Source of the DNA: an uncultured Dehalococcoidia bacterium
Lineage (GTDB): Bacteria; Chloroflexota; Dehalococcoidia; Lucifugimonadales; Lucifugimonadaceae
Reading direction: 5' to 3'
Length of the DNA: 64,000 nucleotides
Assembly: GCA_958295935.1 (NCBI GenBank)
Contig: OY282385.1
Span: forward strand, 1,240,001 to 1,304,000
Shown here one piece after another: positions 1-9,500 of this stretch (positions are counted from its first letter, which is position 1; each line of letters begins with the position of its first letter). Position numbers and translations under genes: made by a program. The notes below the pieces were generated by a model, which ran no database searches, was not told where the DNA came from, and saw only the letters and a list, made by a program, of their open reading frames with translations.

Positions 1-837
1 GGAGCTTTGCACGTTACCAATTGGGACTCCTACAGGCCGGCCTACGAAGGCGACCCGGTCGACGCCGCAGTGAAATGCGCCAACGAGTTCGAAACGGTCA
101 TCCTGCACCAGGGGCCGGAAACAGTCGCAGCGATCATCGCAGAGCCGGTGTCCGCCGCCGCAGGCATTCACTTCCCGCCCGCAGAGTACTGGCAGAGACT
201 CCGAGAAATCGCAGATCTGTACGACGTGGTCCTGATAGCGGACGAGGTGATAACCGGATTCGGGCGGCTAGGAACATGGTTCGGACCAATGAACTGGGAC
301 GTACAACCAGACGTCACCGCAGTGGCCAAGGCCATCACTAGCGGATACGTACCCCTTGGAGCAGCCATCGCCACCAAGAAGGTCGCAGACGCCTTCACCG
401 GGTCGGACGCGGAAACCTTCCGACACCTCATCACCTTCGGCGGACATCCCGTGTCCACCGCCGCCGCGCTCGCCAATCTCGAAATAATGGAAAGCGAAGA
501 CCTCGTCGGAAACTCTCGCCGAATGGGCGACTACCTCTACAGCCAGCTGCAGCGGCTAAGGGAGCACGAAATCGTAGGAGACGTAAGGGGTGGCCTGGGG
601 CTGTTGGCCGCTGTGGAGTTGGTGAAGGATAGGGACTCCAAAGAGCGCTTTCCGGCAGCCGCGGGGCTGGCCAAGCGACTGCCAAAGATACTCTACGAAC
701 GAAACCTCGTCAGCTTCAGGGCCGGAGACGTGATTTCCATATGCCCCCCCCTGATTATCGACCGAGACGAGATCGATTTCCTCGTAGACGCGCTGGACGG
801 GGCGCTCGAACAGATGTCAAAGGAACTCTCCGCCTAA
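1..837 (+). CDS. Class III PLP-dependent aminotransferase (C-terminal part, 5' end outside window)
   Basis: This is the C-terminal ~278 residues of a fold-type I, class III aminotransferase (the omega-transaminase, GSA aminomutase and acetylornithine aminotransferase group). The cofactor-binding stretch IADEVITGFGR carries the Asp that contacts the PLP ring nitrogen. The motif AKAITSGYVPLGA carries the Schiff-base lysine, and TFGGHPVS follows as usual for the family. The reading frame is open to base 1, so the start lies upstream. Substrate cannot be told from this part. It is followed after 168 bp by two oligopeptide-type ABC ATPases on the same strand, so a role in use of imported amines or amino acids is possible but only inferred. 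Confidence 0.9.
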   Translation, partial: GALHVTNWDSYRPAYEGDPVDAAVKCANEFETVILHQGPETVAAIIAEPVSAAAGIHFPPAEYWQRLREIADLYDVVLIADEVITGFGRLGTWFGPMNWDVQPDVTAVAKAITSGYVPLGAAIATKKVADAFTGSDAETFRHLITFGGHPVSTAAALANLEIMESEDLVGNSRRMGDYLYSQLQRLREHEIVGDVRGGLGLLAAVELVKDRDSKERFPAAAGLAKRLPKILYERNLVSFRAGDVISICPPLIIDRDEIDFLVDALDGALEQMSKELSA

Positions 838-1005
838 CAATGCTATCCTTGCCCCGGATAGTGCCCGCAGATACTAGTGTGGTATAGTTCCCGCCACTTG
901 AATAAGTGACGATAGGCGGCGGCTTTGGATCGAGCGCGCCGGAATGCCTACCTAGGTTCAGGCAAACGCAAACTGCGGTAACCAGATCAAGCGGCAGGAG
1001 CCGAC

Positions 1006-2097
1006 ATGGACCAAACTACAAGCACTCCCGAGGCCGAAGTCGAACAGGCAAACGTCTCACCGAAGACGTATGACCGATTCGGACCCGACACCGTAGGCGA
1101 AGAGGTCGTACTCGACGTCAAGGAACTACGAACCTACTTCACCACCCGTTGGGGCACCGTTAAAGCGGTCGACGGCGTTAGCTACCGGGTGCACAGAGGC
1201 GAAACCCTCGGCATAGTCGGCGAGTCCGGCTCCGGCAAGTCTGTACAGGCCCTGTCGGTCATGCGCCTGGTCCCGTCACCTCCCGGACACATCGTCGGCG
1301 GAGAGGTGCGCCTTGCCATAACGGAGGACGGTAAGACCACCGTAAAAGACGTCCTCCAAGTCTCCGAATCGGAGATGACCAAGATCAGGGGCGGAGAGAT
1401 CGCAATGATCCTCCAGGACCCCATGACAGCCCTCAACCCCGTCTTCACCATCGAAAATCAGGTGGGCGAGGCGATCACCATCCACCAGGGACTCAAGGGC
1501 AAGCCGCTCTGGGAGAAGATCATTGAGGCGCTCCGACACGTCCGCATACCCGCAGCTGAGCAGCGAGCCAAAGACTATCCCCATCAGCTATCAGGCGGAA
1601 TGCGCCAGCGCGTGGTCGGCGCCATCGGCATATCCTCTACCCCCTCGGTAATCATCGCCGACGAGCCCACAACCTCCTTGGACGTGACCATTCAGGCCGC
1701 GTATCTCAGGCTGCTAAAGCAGCTGCAGGCTGAGGACGGCGTATCTATCATCTTCATCACCCACGACTTCGGCATCGTCGCCAAGATGTGCGACCGAGTC
1801 GCAGTCATGTATGCCGGGCGCATAGTCGAGTCCGGAGACGTCCGGCAGATCTTCAACTCGCCGAGGCACCCATACACACAGGCGCTCATCGAATCCGTGC
1901 CCAAACTCGAAGTCAAGACCGGACGACTCCGGCAAATCGATGGGCAGCCCCCTTTGCTCTACAATCTCCCACCCGGTTGTCCTTTCGCCCCGCGCTGTCC
2001 CAACGTGCAGGAGCGATGCCGGGAGGAATATCCACACTCTGAACAGGCGGGAGAAAACCATCACTTCCACTGCTGGAACCCGGTGACGCAGCAATGA
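1006..2097 (+). CDS. Oligopeptide/dipeptide ABC transporter ATP-binding protein (DppD/OppD type)
   Basis: First of two paired ATPases of a peptide/nickel-type ABC importer; it hydrolyses ATP on the cytoplasmic face. Walker A GESGSGKS lies at residues 72-79, the signature is LSGGMRQR, and Walker B is VIIADEPTTSLD. The C-terminal Cys-rich oligopeptide-transporter tail (CPFAPRCPNVQERC) separates it from other ABC ATPases. An AGGAG ribosome site stands just ahead of the ATG. It has about 35 residues before the ABC core. It overlaps the next gene by 4 bp. No permease or binding protein is adjacent here; the matching kinds of gene lie at 60.4-64 kb on the other strand. Confidence 0.93.
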   Translation: MDQTTSTPEAEVEQANVSPKTYDRFGPDTVGEEVVLDVKELRTYFTTRWGTVKAVDGVSYRVHRGETLGIVGESGSGKSVQALSVMRLVPSPPGHIVGGEVRLAITEDGKTTVKDVLQVSESEMTKIRGGEIAMILQDPMTALNPVFTIENQVGEAITIHQGLKGKPLWEKIIEALRHVRIPAAEQRAKDYPHQLSGGMRQRVVGAIGISSTPSVIIADEPTTSLDVTIQAAYLRLLKQLQAEDGVSIIFITHDFGIVAKMCDRVAVMYAGRIVESGDVRQIFNSPRHPYTQALIESVPKLEVKTGRLRQIDGQPPLLYNLPPGCPFAPRCPNVQERCREEYPHSEQAGENHHFHCWNPVTQQ

Positions 2098-3215
2098 CAA
2101 CAACACTCGAACCCATAAAGGTCGCAGACGCTCCCGGAGGAGCCGCCGGAGGCGACGCGATCATTCAGATCCGCGACCTGAAGAAGCACTTTCCGGTCGG
2201 GGGAGGCTTCCTCGGTCTCGGCGGACAACGGCAGTGGCTCAAGGCCATAGACGGCATCAGCTTCGACGTTGAAGCCGGAAAGACCTTTGGCCTCGTGGGA
2301 GAGTCGGGCTGTGGCAAGACCACCACCGCAAAGGTGCTGCTAGGCCTCGAAGTCCCGACCGCGGGCCAAATAATCTTCGAGGGTCAAGACGCATCCACTC
2401 TGACCCGTGAAGGGCGTCGAGAGTTCCGAAAGTCCATTCAGGCGGTGTTCCAGGACCCATGGTCCTCACTAAATCCCAGGATGCGCGTCATGTCCATCGT
2501 GGGAGAGCCGCTCGAAATCGCCACTACCATGACCCGAGCGCAGATAAGGACCCGCGTCTCCGAACTACTCACAGAGGTCGGGCTAAACCCATACCAGGCC
2601 AACCTGTACCCGCACGAGTTTTCGGGCGGGCAGAGGCAGCGTATCGGCATCGCACGCGCCCTTGCCCTCAATCCACGCGTCATCGTGCTCGACGAGCCCG
2701 TATCCGCTCTCGACGTATCCATCCGGGCACAGATCATGAACCTGTTGGTCGACCTGCAAGATCAATACGGCTTGGCCTATCTGCTAATCGCACACAACCT
2801 CGCCACTGTGCGGTACATGTGCCACAAGGTGGGCGTGATGTACCTCGGTCTCATCAGGGAGATCGGGGACACCGAGGACGTTTTCAACGACCCGCAGCAC
2901 CCCTACACCATGGCCCTCATCTCCGCGGCCCTGCCGTCGCACCCCGACATACAGAGAGAGGAAATCATTCTCCCCGGCGAGGTTCCCTCACCGGTGAACC
3001 CCCCTGAGGGTTGCAGCTTCAACCCTCGTTGCTTCCTCAAGATCGGCGATGTGTGTGAAACACGCTTCCCCTCTTTGCAGGAACAGCACCAGAAGAACCA
3101 CTGGGTGGCGTGCCATCTCTACGACGAGTCCGGCTCGCCATCGAACTGGGATGGGCGCACCAAACCGGCAGAGTTCACTATAGCCGGAGCCATGGCCGAA
3201 ACCTCGTCCACCTGA
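2094..3215 (+). CDS. Oligopeptide ABC transporter ATP-binding protein (DppF/OppF type)
   Basis: Second ATPase of the pair. Walker A is GESGCGKT, the signature FSGGQRQR, Walker B VIVLDEPVSALD, and the tail GCSFNPRCF is the oligopeptide-transporter C-terminal signature. Its ATG overlaps the stop of the preceding ATPase (ATGA), which indicates translational coupling and probably a heterodimer of the two. An insert near residues 38-48 (VGGGFLGLGGQ) precedes the A-loop region, which is common in OppF. The last ~30 residues extend beyond the family core and look unstructured. Confidence 0.93.
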   Translation: MTTTLEPIKVADAPGGAAGGDAIIQIRDLKKHFPVGGGFLGLGGQRQWLKAIDGISFDVEAGKTFGLVGESGCGKTTTAKVLLGLEVPTAGQIIFEGQDASTLTREGRREFRKSIQAVFQDPWSSLNPRMRVMSIVGEPLEIATTMTRAQIRTRVSELLTEVGLNPYQANLYPHEFSGGQRQRIGIARALALNPRVIVLDEPVSALDVSIRAQIMNLLVDLQDQYGLAYLLIAHNLATVRYMCHKVGVMYLGLIREIGDTEDVFNDPQHPYTMALISAALPSHPDIQREEIILPGEVPSPVNPPEGCSFNPRCFLKIGDVCETRFPSLQEQHQKNHWVACHLYDESGSPSNWDGRTKPAEFTIAGAMAETSST

Positions 3216-3339
3216 CAAAGGCGACGCAGGGGCGATGAGGGAGAGATAGAACTCTCGGCCTCGTCGCTTTCCGCTGCGATTGCGGGGGCTGCCCGGCCGG
3301 GTGGACGCCGCGGCCCGAATAAGTGGGCCGCTCGCCGGG

Positions 3340-3753
3340 ATGAAACGCTCGGCTGCACCGACGGCCCACGAGTTCGACGACAGAAAGGCAGTCGCGTCGG
3401 CAGCGGCGGAACGAATGCAAGCCGAAAGAAGGCTGTCAGGCGTGAGGCTAGGCTATAGCAACTACGGGATGCGGACCGTGGATGTCTTTGCGGCGCTGCC
3501 GAGGCTCCAGTCCATGGGCTACGGAGCCATCGAGATCTGCGCCAGAGACGGCTGGCAAACGGCGGCAGACCGCTTTGGCGCCTCAGAGAGAAGAAGGCTG
3601 GCAGCCCTGTTGCGAAAGACTGGGTTTCCGCCTGCCCCTGTCATGGAGTCCCTGTCCGTCTGCGCAATGGGGCGCGACGCGACCGCAATGCTGCGCCGGG
3701 CAGAAGATACGTTCGCCCTGGCCCGCGCCATGCTCCGTAGGGGCCGTTCCTGA
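3340..3753 (+). pseudogene. Truncated sugar-phosphate isomerase/epimerase-like gene
   Basis: The protein contains LGYSNYGMRTVDVFAALPRLQSMG followed by GAIEICARDGW, which resembles strands 1-2 of a xylose-isomerase-like TIM barrel (sugar phosphate isomerase/epimerase family). The frame stops after about 137 residues, whereas the family is usually 250-300 residues, so strands for the metal-binding and catalytic half are missing. The break falls just before the convergent TusA-MetE fusion gene, suggesting that a deletion or rearrangement removed the 3' part. The start is uncertain; ATG at 3340 is used, and an upstream start at 3280 is also open. I read this as a gene remnant rather than a short functional protein. 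Confidence 0.5.
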
Positions 3754-3795
3754 ACCGCCCTCCCCATCAACAACTTCAGTAGCGGGTCGAGCGCT

Positions 3796-5319
3796 TCAGC
3801 CGCGTAGCAGGTCGCGCGCATGGACGATTGCTCTCAACTTGTCTTCGGAAGTTTTCGCAGAAGATACCGGATTGTCCGCAAAAGTCGCGAACCCGCAATC
3901 GGGCGTCAGAAGGACTCTCTCCTCACCGAAAAGATCGATCGATTGCGAAATTCGACTTCGTATGGTCTCTACCGACTCCACAAAGTCGAGTTTCTGGTTG
4001 ACGACGCCGACACCAATGCGCTTGTCATCGGGAAGACCCCCCAGCACCGCGGCATCGCCTGCGCGGGCTGTGCAAAGCTCGAGAAGCAAAACCCCCACGC
4101 CGACCCGCCTCAATAGTCCCAACAAGGGTTGATAATCCCCGGAAAGGGCGGCTGACTCATCGCGCGTCCAGTTGCCACGGCAAACGTGCAACCCAAGACG
4201 CTCCGCCGGGAGACCATCTACCACCTCGTTCAACAGCCCCAGCGCAAAGTCGAGCTCAACCGCGGGTTCAAGCTTTTCGCTCAATGCCCCGCACATGAAA
4301 CTGCGCCGTCGGTTCGCCCCTCCGAACACCACCTCAGTCAGTACCGGCTCGTCGAACTGCACCAGCGCGGCCCCGCCCGCGAGCAGGAAATGCAGCTCTT
4401 CACGGAGAACGCGTACGACGTCCCGGGCCAGATCATCGCGAGTCTCATAGGGACGCTCGGTCAGACAATCCAGCCACATGGTGCGCGTCAGCAGGTAGGG
4501 ACCGGGCAGCGCCACCTTCACGGGCCTCTGAGTGCAAGCTCTGGCAAACTCAAGCTCGTGGACAGCCAACGGGAGACTTCTTCCCAGCTCCCCGTAGACC
4601 ACTGGATGCCGAACATCCGCGGCCGGCACGTCGAGGGCGCGGAGTTCTTCGGCGAACTTTCCTGGATCGTCAACCATCGCGGTGAGATCGCTCAGCGGAA
4701 TAAGCTGGCAGTTGTCTAGCAGGCCGCCCACGAAACTGGCGTAGCTGTCCCTACGCTGCTCGCCGTCAGTCAGTACGTCCGCGCCTGCTCGAATCTGTGC
4801 CGCGATGCAAAGGCGGGCCGCATCATCCGCGGTAGCCTGAAAATCGGCTTCATCTATCCTGCCCTCAAGACGGTCGTGCATGGTCTGAAGCATCCAGCGC
4901 GGTCTGGGCCAACTGCCAATGCCCATTACTGACAGCGGCTCGATCCTGGGGGCCGAAATTGGCTGTGGAAGCGACTCGGGAATCCTGACCTCCACCCGAA
5001 GTTGCTCCCCTATAGGAGCGGTCGAGGCCAGCGTCTTTCGCCCGCGCGCCCCGCGCGCCTGAAACGGGCCTTTGGAAACAAGGTAGCTGCGCTGCTTGCC
5101 CGTCCTGGTCCAGGAAACCAGTTCGTTGTTGGTCATCCTGCACCACGCAGGCAGCTCGACTTCTACCGTGGAATCGGTGGACAGGATCTCGAGCAGTTCC
5201 CCTTTGCCGATGGGGTCTATGTGCTTGCGAATGAGGAGCAGCAGACCGCCGCCGCAATCCAGGTCGCCGCCGTCGAAACTGACGTCAGGATCGTGAGAGT
5301 GTCGCTCGACGGCGTTCAT
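3796..5319 (-). CDS. TusA-like domain fused to MetE-like methionine synthase catalytic domain
   Basis: This 507-residue protein has two parts. Residues ~10-90 resemble a TusA/SirA sulfurtransferase domain: a Cys followed by GGGLLLLIRKHI, then an acidic strand and PAWCRMTNNELVSW. Residues ~120-507 resemble the C-terminal catalytic barrel of cobalamin-independent methionine synthase (GIGSWPRPRWM near the start). The MetE zinc ligands are visible as H378 and C380 (LHVCRGNW), E414 (LLLELC) and C475 (TPDCGFAT). The MetE N-terminal folate-associated half is absent, as in the short 'core-MetE' enzymes, some of which take methyl groups from donors other than methyl-folate. It is the last gene of a cluster with a DsrE-like and a stand-alone TusA-like gene. 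Metal-dependent methyl transfer to a thiol is well supported; the true acceptor and donor, and the use of the TusA domain, are inference. Confidence 0.82.
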   Translation of the reverse strand: MNAVERHSHDPDVSFDGGDLDCGGGLLLLIRKHIDPIGKGELLEILSTDSTVEVELPAWCRMTNNELVSWTRTGKQRSYLVSKGPFQARGARGRKTLASTAPIGEQLRVEVRIPESLPQPISAPRIEPLSVMGIGSWPRPRWMLQTMHDRLEGRIDEADFQATADDAARLCIAAQIRAGADVLTDGEQRRDSYASFVGGLLDNCQLIPLSDLTAMVDDPGKFAEELRALDVPAADVRHPVVYGELGRSLPLAVHELEFARACTQRPVKVALPGPYLLTRTMWLDCLTERPYETRDDLARDVVRVLREELHFLLAGGAALVQFDEPVLTEVVFGGANRRRSFMCGALSEKLEPAVELDFALGLLNEVVDGLPAERLGLHVCRGNWTRDESAALSGDYQPLLGLLRRVGVGVLLLELCTARAGDAAVLGGLPDDKRIGVGVVNQKLDFVESVETIRSRISQSIDLFGEERVLLTPDCGFATFADNPVSSAKTSEDKLRAIVHARDLLRG

Positions 5320-5347
5320 CAGCAGGGACGGGAGGCGGCTGGGTAGC

Positions 5348-5743
5348 TCAATAGGTAATACATGGACTGCCGTCGGATAGAAACTCGACCAACTTCGCTC
5401 CTCCGACCATCAATGCGCCATCCAGCAGATTGTCCTCGTCGAGGTTCCGCTTCTTGAAGCAGGGAGCGCAGACGTAGATCTTGCCGCCCACGGCAGTGAA
5501 GTTGTCCATGAGGTCCTTCAGCGCCATGAAGCCGTCCTCGTGAACGTCGTCGGCATAACCCTTCTGGGAAAGGCGAACGCCCTCGGTACTAAGAAAGACG
5601 AGGGTGTCCTTCTCGGATCCCAGCGCGGCATTGGCTATCACAAAAGCCACGGTTGCCTTATCCGTATCGTCCTTGGCACAGGTCAGACTGACGCAAAACT
5701 TTCCTGACACGTAGACCTCCTCTTGTTGGCTCCAGGCAATCAA
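5348..5743 (-). CDS. DsrE/DsrF-like family protein
   Basis: This 131-residue protein resembles the DsrE/TusD-like family of small cytoplasmic sulfur-trafficking proteins. It shows an N-terminal strand with FCVSLTCAKDDTDKATVAF, then ANAALGSEKDTLVFLSTEGVRL, and IYVCAPCFKKRNL, whose Cys lies about where persulfide-carrying Cys residues sit in this family. It ends with LVEFLSDGSPCITY. It overlaps the upstream TusA-like gene by 4 bp and lies 28 bp before the TusA-MetE fusion, so the three are almost certainly co-transcribed. The partner order suggests persulfide transfer among the three proteins. The start could be at an internal codon (near VSGKFCVS); the first residues are not conserved-looking. 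Confidence 0.8.
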   Translation of the reverse strand: MIAWSQQEEVYVSGKFCVSLTCAKDDTDKATVAFVIANAALGSEKDTLVFLSTEGVRLSQKGYADDVHEDGFMALKDLMDNFTAVGGKIYVCAPCFKKRNLDEDNLLDGALMVGGAKLVEFLSDGSPCITY

Positions 5744-6111
5744 GCCTCTTTCTGTTCAATCCAGTAATCAGGATGGTCGGTTCGCAGCAAGCGGCGTCCG
5801 GTCATGCGGCACCACGCGGGCAGATCCTCCGGCGCGCCCGGATCGCGGGCAGTCAGCTTGAGGACCTCGCCGGGGCGCAGCTTCTCCATCCGCAGCCTTA
5901 GCAGAATGATGACCTCTCCACAACCCATATCCCCCGCGTCCCACTCGTCGCAGACGGCGATACTCGCTCCTTGTACTTGCTCTCTCGGCACTGCCCGACC
6001 AATTCGATATGGGTTGACGCCGCTGCCCCAATGCGCTCCAACCAATAAAATAATCCTCTCGGAACGTACCCTTAAGCGCCTATGCCAAATTAGCATCAGA
6101 CCAGGCTGCAA
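5740..6111 (-). CDS. TusA-like sulfurtransferase
   Basis: The last ~75 residues match a TusA domain: AGDMGCGEVIILLRLRMEKLRPGEVLKLTARDP and then PAWCRMTGRRLL. The Cys of GCGE sits where the TusA CPxP persulfide Cys sits, but the Pro is lost, and a second Cys is present in PAWCR. The first ~45 residues do not look like TusA, so the real start may be a GTG at about residue 40 (before PREQVQGAS). The TusA-like part of the downstream MetE fusion has the same altered motif and the same PAWCRMT stretch, so the two TusA-like units are probably paralogs. First gene of the sulfur-relay-like cluster. Confidence 0.75.
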   Translation of the reverse strand: MQPGLMLIWHRRLRVRSERIILLVGAHWGSGVNPYRIGRAVPREQVQGASIAVCDEWDAGDMGCGEVIILLRLRMEKLRPGEVLKLTARDPGAPEDLPAWCRMTGRRLLRTDHPDYWIEQKEA

Positions 6112-6233
6112 ACACCCGTAGCGCCATCCGCCCGCCTGGAAGTCCCCACTGGCGAACTGCTTTCCGCCATCGCCTACGATTGAACCTGCGCCTATGTCAG
6201 GGAATCAGGACGGCGCCGCGATCGATCGCGGCC

Positions 6234-6307
6234 TGGCTCCCGGGCCAGGATTCGAACCTGGATTGGAGGATTCAAAGTCCTCAGTCCTACCATTGAACGA
6301 CCCGGGA
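6234..6307 (-). tRNA. tRNA-Gln (TTG)
   Basis: On the minus strand the acceptor arm TCCCGGG pairs with CCCGGGA, followed by discriminator G and an encoded CCA. The anticodon arm is GAGGA-CTTTGAA-TCCTC, with TTG at positions 34-36, and the T arm is CCAGG-TTCGAAT-CCTGG. All four arms can be drawn. Confidence 0.95.
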
Positions 6308-6520
6308 AGACGGCGCTGCGCTCTATTCAACCAGCTTTCAACCAGCTTGAGACATATCCCTCTTCATCCCAACATACACGCGAAATCACAACATGGCCCA
6401 TGCGTTTGCCGCCGCCGCAGTCGTACACTTACGGAAAGAAGATACCTGTGTACGGGCCAGTAGACCAAGCCCGGCGCTCGCGTACACCACAGGACAGGCC
6501 CTCTCAAAAGTCATCATCCC

Positions 6521-9500
6521 ATGAAAGAACATTCCGACAAAAGAAGCTTCGACCCCGTAGAACCCAGAGTCGATTTTGTAGCAATGGAAGAGCGGCTGCT
6601 CAGCTGGTGGTACAAGTCCGGGATCGTCGAGCAGTACCTGCGCCGCAACGAATCCTCAGAAAAGCGCTTTTCCTTTATAGACGGCCCAATAACCGCTAAC
6701 AACCCCATGGGAGTGCACCACGCCTGGGGCCGCACATACAAGGACCTCTTCCTACGCTTCAGGAACATGCAGGGATATCGCCAGAGATTCCAGAACGGGT
6801 TCGACGGGCAGGGGCTTTGGGTTGAAGTAGAAGTCGAGAAAGAAAAGGGGTTCAACTCCAAACGGGATATCGAGGACTACGGGGTCGGCCGATTCGTTGA
6901 AGACTGCAAGGCACGTGTACGACACTTCGCCGCGGTTCAGACCGAACAGTCCAAGCGCCTCGGCTATTTCATGGACTGGGAAAACTCGTATCACACCATG
7001 TCGGACGAGAACAATTACACGATATGGCGCTTTCTCAAGCTGTGCCACGAGCGCGGTTGGCTCTACGAGGGTACCGACTCCATGCCATGGTGCCCTCGTT
7101 GCGGAACCGGTCTGTCACAGCACGAAATCGTCACCGAGGGATACCGGGAAATCACTCACGACGGGGTCTACCTGAAACTGCCCCTTCTGGACCGGCCCGG
7201 GGAAGCGCTTCTCATATGGACCACCACCCCCTGGACGTTGGCCGCAAACGTCGCCGCCGCAGTCCATCCCGACCACGAATACGTAAAAGTTCGAGACGCC
7301 AACGAGGCACTGTGGCTGGGATCCGGCAGGATCGACGCCCTGGAGGGCGGCCATGAAGTTCTGGAACGCGCGCGCGGCAGCACGCTTGCCGGTTGGCGAT
7401 ACCGCGGCCCGTTCGACGAACTTCCAGCCCAAAGCGACGCGCGAGACCGACACCGCGTCCTGCTCTGGAACGAGGTTAGCGAGGAAGAAGGTACCGGCAT
7501 CGTCCACATAGCCCCGGGCGGCGGATCGGAAGACTTTGCACTTGGCAAGGAACACGGCCTACCGGTCATAGCGCCTCTCGACGAGTCAGGGCGCTACCTC
7601 GAGGGTTTCGGACGGTTCAGCGGCCTCTCCGCTTCAGAAGTCAACTCAGACATCTACGAGTCGCTCAGATCCAAGGGCGTCTTGTACAAGGTCGAGGAGT
7701 ACCGGCACCGCTATCCCGTGTGCTGGCGCTGCAACACCGAACTCGTGTTTCGCGTTGTGGATGAGTGGTTCATCTCGATGGACCAGTTGCGAGAGCCCAT
7801 GATGGAGGCGACGAACCGCATACGATGGGAACCTCCCTTTGGCCGGGAGAGGGAGTTGGACTGGCTCCGCAACATGCACGACTGGATGATCTCGAAGAAG
7901 CGCTACTGGGGACTGGCTCTACCCATATACAAATGCTCGAACTGCCGGAAAGTAGACGTCATCGGAAGCGAAACGGAACTCGAGGAGCGCGCCGTAGAGG
8001 GTTGGGACGAGTTCCAGGGCCACTCGCCCCACCGTCCATGGCTCGACGCGGTCAAGATCGCCTGCAGCGAGTGCGGCGCTTCGGTCAGCCGAATCCCGGA
8101 CGTCGGCAACCCATGGCTCGACGCAGGAATCGTTACCTTCTCCACACTGGGTTACCGCAACGACCCGGCTTACTGGAGTCAGTGGTATCCGGCCGACTGG
8201 ATATCAGAAAGCTTCCCCGGCCAGTTTCGCAACTGGTTCTACTCCCTTCTGGCCATGAGCGCGGCCCTGAAGAATCAGGAACCCACCCGCGCCATCTTCT
8301 CCTACGCCCTCATGCGAGACCAAGACGGGGAGGAAATGCACAAGTCCAAGGGAAACGCCATATGGTTCGAGGACGCCGCGGAAAAGATGGGCGTGGACGT
8401 GATGCGCTGGCTCTACTCCCGGCAGAACCCTTCCTCGAACCTGAACTTCGGCTACGGGCCCGGAGATGAGGTCCGCAGAAGGTTTCTGATCCCGCTTTGG
8501 AACGTCTACTCCTTCTTCGTCACCTACGCCAACCTGGACGGCTGGACACCCCTGCAAGAGGAGGGGAAGGTCAACCGCTCCGAGCTAGACCGCTGGATAC
8601 TTTCCGAGCTAAACCGGCTCAACCTCCGCATGACCGACTACCTCGAAAACTGGCGCCCGGACTACGCGGCTCACGCCGCAGAGGAATTTCTGGACGGCCT
8701 GTCCAACTGGTACGTGCGAAGGTCACGCCGACGCTTCTGGAAGGGAGAGGACGATGACGACAAGCGCGCCGCATACTCGACCCTGTACACCTGCCTCACC
8801 ACTTTCTCAAGGCTCATCGCACCCTTCACACCCTTCGTAGCAGAGGAAATGCACCGCAACCTCACAGCCGGCTGGGGCGTGGAATCCAGAGGCAGCGTGC
8901 ACCTGGAAGACTGGCCCACTCCCAACCAAAGCCTGATAGACGAGCAGCTGTCTCAGCGCACACGCCTCGCGATGCGCCTGGCCAGCCTCGGAAGGTCTGC
9001 CCGGGCATCGGCAAGGATCCGGGTTCGACAACCCCTATCCGAACTCTCCGTAGAGTTGCGAGAAGAGCGAGAAAAAGAGTATCTGCCAAGCATAGAGACG
9101 CAACTACTCGAAGAGCTGAACGTCAAACGCGTCGTAGACGCCACAGGTACGGGCCGCCTGTCGGCTTGGTCGGTCAGGCCCAATCTACCGGTATTAGGCC
9201 CCAAGTACGGCCGACAGGCAACGGAGATACGCGCACTGTTGGAAGAGGCCGACGCATCGAGGATCGCCTCACTGGTGGAGAGCGGCGAGCCCGTATCACT
9301 GCCAGGCTTTGTGCTCGATCCCGGCGAGGTGCTGGTAGAGCGCACCGTCCCCGACGGCTACGCCGTAGCTGCGGACGCCGGATACGCGGCCGCGGTCAAC
9401 ACCGTACTGACAGACCCCCTGCGAGCGGAGGGGTTGGCCCGTGAGGTGGTGCGCCTCGTGCAAAACCTACGCAAGTCCACAGGGTTGGAAATATCCGACC

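Noticed and set aside
6308-6520. T-box leader ahead of ileS
   Set aside because: No T-box consensus (AGGGTGGNACCGCG) and no specifier hairpin visible.
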